DNA of 29,258 nt from Promethearchaeota archaeon (GTDB lineage: Archaea > Asgardarchaeota > Lokiarchaeia > Sigynarchaeales > SOKP01), in NCBI GenBank assembly GCA_016839905.1, contig JAEOTJ010000063.1, forward strand, positions 1 to 29,258, given 5' to 3'. This document shows, in pieces, positions 25,797 through 29,258 of this stretch. Below the pieces are notes generated by a model, which saw only the letters and a program-made list of their open reading frames with translations, was not told the origin of the DNA and did no database searches. Positions within the stretch are counted from its first letter, which is position 1; every line of letters begins with the position of its first letter. Both the position numbers and the translations under genes were made by a program.

Positions 25797-26588
25797 GTGT
25801 TTTATTTGGAAAGTATAATACTCGCTGCCGGATATTCTAGTCGATTTAATTTTGAAGACGAATTATATAGAAAGTATTCATTAACTTTTAAAAGATCTAG
25901 TATATTAAATTATGTCATTCTCGCAATGATTAAGGCTAAAATTTCTAAAATAAACATTGTTATTGATAATAAAACAAAAAAAACTCAGATAATTGAATCC
26001 TGTTTTCATTTTCTTGAAGAAATTAAGATTAATCGTAAAGAATTTTCCCTGAATTTTATTAAAAATAACTATTCTGAAAGAGAAAATGGTTATAGTCTAT
26101 TTTTAGGAGCTAAAGAAGTGTCTTCAGAGTGTTTTATATTATCTATGGCTGATCATATATTTTCTGTGAACGTTTATGATACATTAATAAAGAACTATAA
26201 TAATGAGGTTGTAGTTTTAGCAACAGATCCAATGAAAATCAAAGGAGCTTATGATTTAGATGATTGTACTAAGGTATTTGGTTCTAATTTACACATAGAA
26301 AATATGGGAAAACAAATTTCGGACTATAATCGGCTTGATATGGGGGCTTTCATTATGAAGACAAAAATTATTCAAGAAATATCTCAAGATGTAGAAAAAA
26401 ATAAACAAAAATTTGGAGTAACTGATGTACTTCTTGCAGCTAAAGCATTAAAATTAAAAATTAATTATTTAGATTTCCCTAATACAATTTGGCTGGATAT
26501 TGATAACAAAGTTGAATATGAGAAATTAATGAAGATATTTAATAAATCCTCAGAATTTCGTCCATTTAATTTAGATTTAAAAATTTAA
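25797..26588 (+). CDS. CTP:inositol-1-phosphate cytidylyltransferase-like nucleotidyltransferase
   Basis: A 263-residue MobA-like nucleotidyltransferase. Motifs are LAAGYSSRF (9-17), Lys in YRKYSLTF, ENGYS (96-100), metal-binding Asp in MADH (117-120) and WLDID (232-236). ENGYSL followed by the (M/G)DH strand is typical of the cytidylyltransferase half of archaeal di-myo-inositol-phosphate-phosphate synthases, which make CDP-inositol from CTP and inositol 1-phosphate. Here it is a stand-alone domain without the membrane phosphotransferase. Adjacent synthase genes support the substrate. GTG at 25797 is listed; an AGGTG at 25795-25799 placed 6 nt before TTG 25806 makes that TTG an equally good start. 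The 3' end overlaps the convergent TagF-like gene by 23 nt. Confidence 0.75.
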   Translation: MFYLESIILAAGYSSRFNFEDELYRKYSLTFKRSSILNYVILAMIKAKISKINIVIDNKTKKTQIIESCFHFLEEIKINRKEFSLNFIKNNYSERENGYSLFLGAKEVSSECFILSMADHIFSVNVYDTLIKNYNNEVVVLATDPMKIKGAYDLDDCTKVFGSNLHIENMGKQISDYNRLDMGAFIMKTKIIQEISQDVEKNKQKFGVTDVLLAAKALKLKINYLDFPNTIWLDIDNKVEYEKLMKIFNKSSEFRPFNLDLKI

Positions 26589-27750
26589 CAATTCTTTCCA
26601 GTGCTTTACCATCAGCATATTTAAAAAAGATCTTACGTGCTTTTTCTCTTTTTTCTTTAAAATCTTTACTTAATTTATTAAGATCCTTCAATTTATCTAT
26701 TAAATCATTCCCCGATTTTACTATTGGTCCTGGAACAAAACTTTCATAATCGTAATAAAAATCTCTAACCCTTTTGAATTGATCTAAATCATGAGCAAAA
26801 AAAATTACCGGTTTATCAGTAAGAAGATAATCAATAAAAACGCTTGAATAATCTGTTATTAATATATCTGAAATTATTAAAAGATCCGTTATATCAATAT
26901 TTGGGTCAATAGACTTGATATTTTTGTATTTATTTAGATTTAATTTTTTCCTGAATGGATGTGGTTTATATAATAAGATTTTTTTTTCTTTTATTAAACT
27001 TTCATTTAAATTTGAGAGAAATTCTTCATTTAAAGGACTTTTATATTGATATTCTCTAAAAGTCGGAGCATATAATATGATTTCATGATTTTCTTCGAGG
27101 AGTAATCTATTTTTAATTTCCTTTTTTAATTCATTAGTATAATTACAAAGAATATCATTCCTCGGATACCCGGTTATTAAGAATTTTTTATAAGGTAATC
27201 CATACGCAGACATTTTAAATTTTATATTTTGTTCTGAATTGTCGATAAAAATAGTTATATCTTTAAGAAGTTTTTCTTTTATCTTTCTTTGGAAGATTCC
27301 TTCTCTTATATCATCCCCACCTTTCTTAAAAGAAATGCCATGGGCTAAAAATATTAATTTTGTTTTGATTGAAAAATCTATTAATGAAATATCCCCAAAA
27401 CCGTGAGTAATGAAAATCAGTTTTGCAGATTTTAAGAATTTAATGGCCTTGAATATATCTGTACTTAAGAGAACATTATAATTCCGTTTTTTTAAATAAT
27501 CATAAACATTTCTAGAAGCAGTCATCCATACACAGTAATAATCCATATTCTCACATAGGTATTCAAAGATAACTCTACTATTTCCTGCGAAAGCGTTTCC
27601 ATTAGTGCTCCCAAAGATAAATAAATTGTCTATAATTCGATTACAATATAATTTAGAAAGAGGATAAGAAAATATATGAAGTAAATTTATTCCAATTTTT
27701 CCTGAAACGAAATTTAATGATTTTATAAAGTGTTTTTGTAAGATACCCAT
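26566..27750 (-). CDS. TagF/TagB-like CDP-alditol phosphotransferase, second copy
   Basis: A 394-residue paralogue of the protein at 18074. Matching blocks are FGSTNGNAFAGN (46-57), ITHGFGDI, LAHGISFKKG (135-144), GYPRNDIL (194-201), LYAPTFRE (226-233), YKPHP with His264, ILITDYSSVFIDYLL (297-311) and a C-terminal PGP-IVKSGNDLI. It would transfer a phospho-alditol from a CDP donor to a glycan or polymer. It lies in an operon 11 nt downstream of a GT4 gene and immediately beside the CDP-inositol-type cytidylyltransferase, which raises the chance that CDP-inositol is the donor. ATG start; only a weak GGTA upstream. Confidence 0.85.
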   Translation of the reverse strand: MGILQKHFIKSLNFVSGKIGINLLHIFSYPLSKLYCNRIIDNLFIFGSTNGNAFAGNSRVIFEYLCENMDYYCVWMTASRNVYDYLKKRNYNVLLSTDIFKAIKFLKSAKLIFITHGFGDISLIDFSIKTKLIFLAHGISFKKGGDDIREGIFQRKIKEKLLKDITIFIDNSEQNIKFKMSAYGLPYKKFLITGYPRNDILCNYTNELKKEIKNRLLLEENHEIILYAPTFREYQYKSPLNEEFLSNLNESLIKEKKILLYKPHPFRKKLNLNKYKNIKSIDPNIDITDLLIISDILITDYSSVFIDYLLTDKPVIFFAHDLDQFKRVRDFYYDYESFVPGPIVKSGNDLIDKLKDLNKLSKDFKEKREKARKIFFKYADGKALERIVKFLNLN

Positions 27751-27761
27751 AATAATACCAT

Positions 27762-29024
27762 TTAATTCTCATTTATCATATTACTTAAAGTTTCTTGGTA
27801 AATCCTAATATTTTTTTCCCAATTAAAAGATTCAATTGTACGTTTGTGCCCAAATTCACCCATTTCTTTTCTAAGCGATTCATTCTGATATAAATATAGT
27901 ATTTTTTCTTTTAATTCTATTTCATTTCCCGGACTAATAAGTAATCCATTTTTTCCGTCAATTATTGCTTTTTTCACCCCTCCAGAAGACGCCCCTATAA
28001 TGGGTAATTTGAAGTAATTTGCCTCTAAAAATACAATTCCAAAACCTTCAATAGAATCTTTTTTTACTTCAGGTACCAAAATAAATAAATCTGAGAGAGT
28101 ATAATATTGATCTCTTCTAATCCCATCAACATCTCCTAACATTCTTACAAATTTATTTAATTTTAAATCAGTAATTATTTTTTTAACCTTTTTTTCTTCT
28201 GAACCTCCTCCTAATATATAGTATTTGATATTTATTATTTTTTTTTCATCTAAGATTAATTTTAAAGCTTTTAACATGGTTTCAAATCCTTTTCTTGGAT
28301 ATAATCTACTAACTGTTAAAATAACGAATTCTTTTAAAGGAATATTATACTTTTTTCTCAAATCCTCACGAGATTCTTGTACATTATGTATTGATTCATC
28401 AATACCCAAATGAATTACTTGAGTCTTTTCTTTTTGAACTTTATGAATTTTTATAAAAAGAGCCTGCATTATTTCATTTGTCAAAATTATTTTATTTGAA
28501 TTCATAAAGATTAAGTTTGTAATATTTAAAGGAAATAGATTTATGAAATCATCTCCATGAGCTATTGTCACTAAAGGTATTTTAAACCATCTTGATAAGA
28601 TATAGCTATATGTTAAAGGGTAAGCTGATGTTCCACTCAAAATAACATCAATTTTTTCTTTTTCAAAATGAGTTACTAAATTTTTAATTGAAATAATTCG
28701 ATTTATTAGATTTTTAGGATAAAAACAATAATAAAATCCAAGTTTAAACTTATCTTTCAAGTTGATTCCTTTAAAAGTAAAAAAAATTTTAAGATATAAA
28801 GAAATTAAAAAATAATAAAAAGAAAACCTCTGAGATTTTAAACTCTTTAAAGTTTTATTTGATGAAAGGATTTTATAACATAGGTTGTTATGATCTTCAT
28901 AAGTATTATTAAAGACTAATACTTGTTCTCCTAACTTACCTAAATTTCTACGAATATTTACCATAACATTTGATACTCCTCCCAGAGTGGGTAAGTAATT
29001 ATCCGTTATTAAAGCAATATTCAT
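27762..29024 (-). CDS. GT4-family glycosyltransferase (GT-B fold)
   Basis: A 420-residue enzyme that starts MNIALITDNYLPTLGGVSNV, the usual GT4 N-terminus with Gly-rich loop. It continues with GTSAYPLTYSYIL and AHGDDFI in the acceptor domain, then VSRLYPRKGFETMLKAL, ILGGGSEE, and EGFGIVFLEA followed by IIGASSGGVKKAI and GLLISPGN in the donor domain. This is close to the mannosyl/hexosyl-transferase pattern of PimB/WbaZ-type enzymes, though the sugar cannot be fixed. It is first in an operon with the TagF-like gene. ATG start after an A-run without SD. Confidence 0.92.
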   Translation of the reverse strand: MNIALITDNYLPTLGGVSNVMVNIRRNLGKLGEQVLVFNNTYEDHNNLCYKILSSNKTLKSLKSQRFSFYYFLISLYLKIFFTFKGINLKDKFKLGFYYCFYPKNLINRIISIKNLVTHFEKEKIDVILSGTSAYPLTYSYILSRWFKIPLVTIAHGDDFINLFPLNITNLIFMNSNKIILTNEIMQALFIKIHKVQKEKTQVIHLGIDESIHNVQESREDLRKKYNIPLKEFVILTVSRLYPRKGFETMLKALKLILDEKKIINIKYYILGGGSEEKKVKKIITDLKLNKFVRMLGDVDGIRRDQYYTLSDLFILVPEVKKDSIEGFGIVFLEANYFKLPIIGASSGGVKKAIIDGKNGLLISPGNEIELKEKILYLYQNESLRKEMGEFGHKRTIESFNWEKNIRIYQETLSNMINEN

Positions 29025-29059
29025 TTTTTTTCGATTCTCTTAATAATCTTTATTATTAT

Positions 29060-29258
29060 TTATATAGATTTAAGGCAAAAATATATTTCTTCTTGTTCAT
29101 TTAATCTATATATATTTATGATTTCTTTTCCTAGGCTATTTGCGTACTTTTCTACTTTTACTAAAAAGCCTGATTGTTCAAGTCTTTTATTAAAATCTTG
29201 TCCATATACACGTACATGATCTTTTTGTCCAAAGAAACGCGCTCTATCTTCTGGACTC
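29060..29258 (-). CDS. C-terminal end of a class I SAM methyltransferase (5' cut by window edge)
   Basis: The last 65 codons of a minus-strand gene run in from the right edge, ending at a TAA (29060-29062). The visible peptide starts SPEDRARFFGQKDHVRVYG, followed by DFNKRLEQSGFLV and a terminal EEIYFCLKSI. The FGQxDHVRxYG...RLxxxGF pattern is a common C-terminal block of methyltransferase_11-type proteins found in glycan clusters. The catalytic part is outside the window. It lies 35 nt upstream of the GT4 gene on the same strand and is probably in its operon. Confidence 0.72.
   Translation of the reverse strand, partial: SPEDRARFFGQKDHVRVYGQDFNKRLEQSGFLVKVEKYANSLGKEIINIYRLNEQEEIYFCLKSI

Overview
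The window is very AT-rich, gene-dense DNA that most likely comes from an Asgard archaeon (Promethearchaeota; a Lokiarchaeia-like lineage would fit, but the class cannot be fixed from this piece). The evidence is a set of eukaryote-like signature genes together with archaeal ones. There is a Rab-like small GTPase, a longin-Arf-like GTPase with a proline-rich tail next to a roadblock/LC7-like protein, and an SBBP beta-propeller protein anchored by one membrane helix with cytoplasmic zinc ribbons. UPF0280 and archaeal-type inositol-1-phosphate synthase and inositol-phosphate cytidylyltransferase genes are also present. Many first-in-operon genes lack a Shine-Dalgarno (SD) sequence, whereas internal operon genes have clear ones. 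No tRNA, rRNA, CRISPR array or transposase was seen.

Layout. Positions 1-7150 hold the cytoskeletal/signalling and housekeeping part: SBBP-TM-zinc ribbon protein (5' end cut by the window), Rab-like GTPase, aspartate kinase, the roadblock + longin-GTPase operon, and UPF0280. From 7146 to the end the window is a cell-surface glycan island. It holds two large GT-C-like membrane proteins flanking a UDP-sugar 4-epimerase, a GT4 glycosyltransferase, an acyltransferase-3 protein and an ABC-2 exporter (two divergent permeases and one ATPase). It continues with a TagF/TagB-like CDP-alditol phosphotransferase, a degenerate methyltransferase-glycosyltransferase fusion, a polysaccharide-deacetylase-like protein, another GT4, two tandem inositol-1-phosphate synthase paralogues and a CTP:inositol-1-phosphate cytidylyltransferase-like gene. 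It ends with a second TagF-like protein, a third GT4 and the C-terminal end of a SAM methyltransferase running off the right edge.

How the parts may work together. Inositol-1-phosphate synthase and the cytidylyltransferase would make CDP-inositol. Two enzymes of the family that normally uses CDP-glycerol or CDP-ribitol to build teichoic acids, plus an ABC-2 exporter like the one that exports teichoic acids, sit in the same island, and no CDP-glycerol synthesis gene is visible. My main hypothesis is a surface polymer or glycan decorated with phospho-inositol. This is inference from context; the gene family assignments themselves rest on visible motifs.

A second point of interest is the longin-GTPase gene. 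Its longin domain is complete only if translation starts at an AUU codon preceded by a strong SD sequence.
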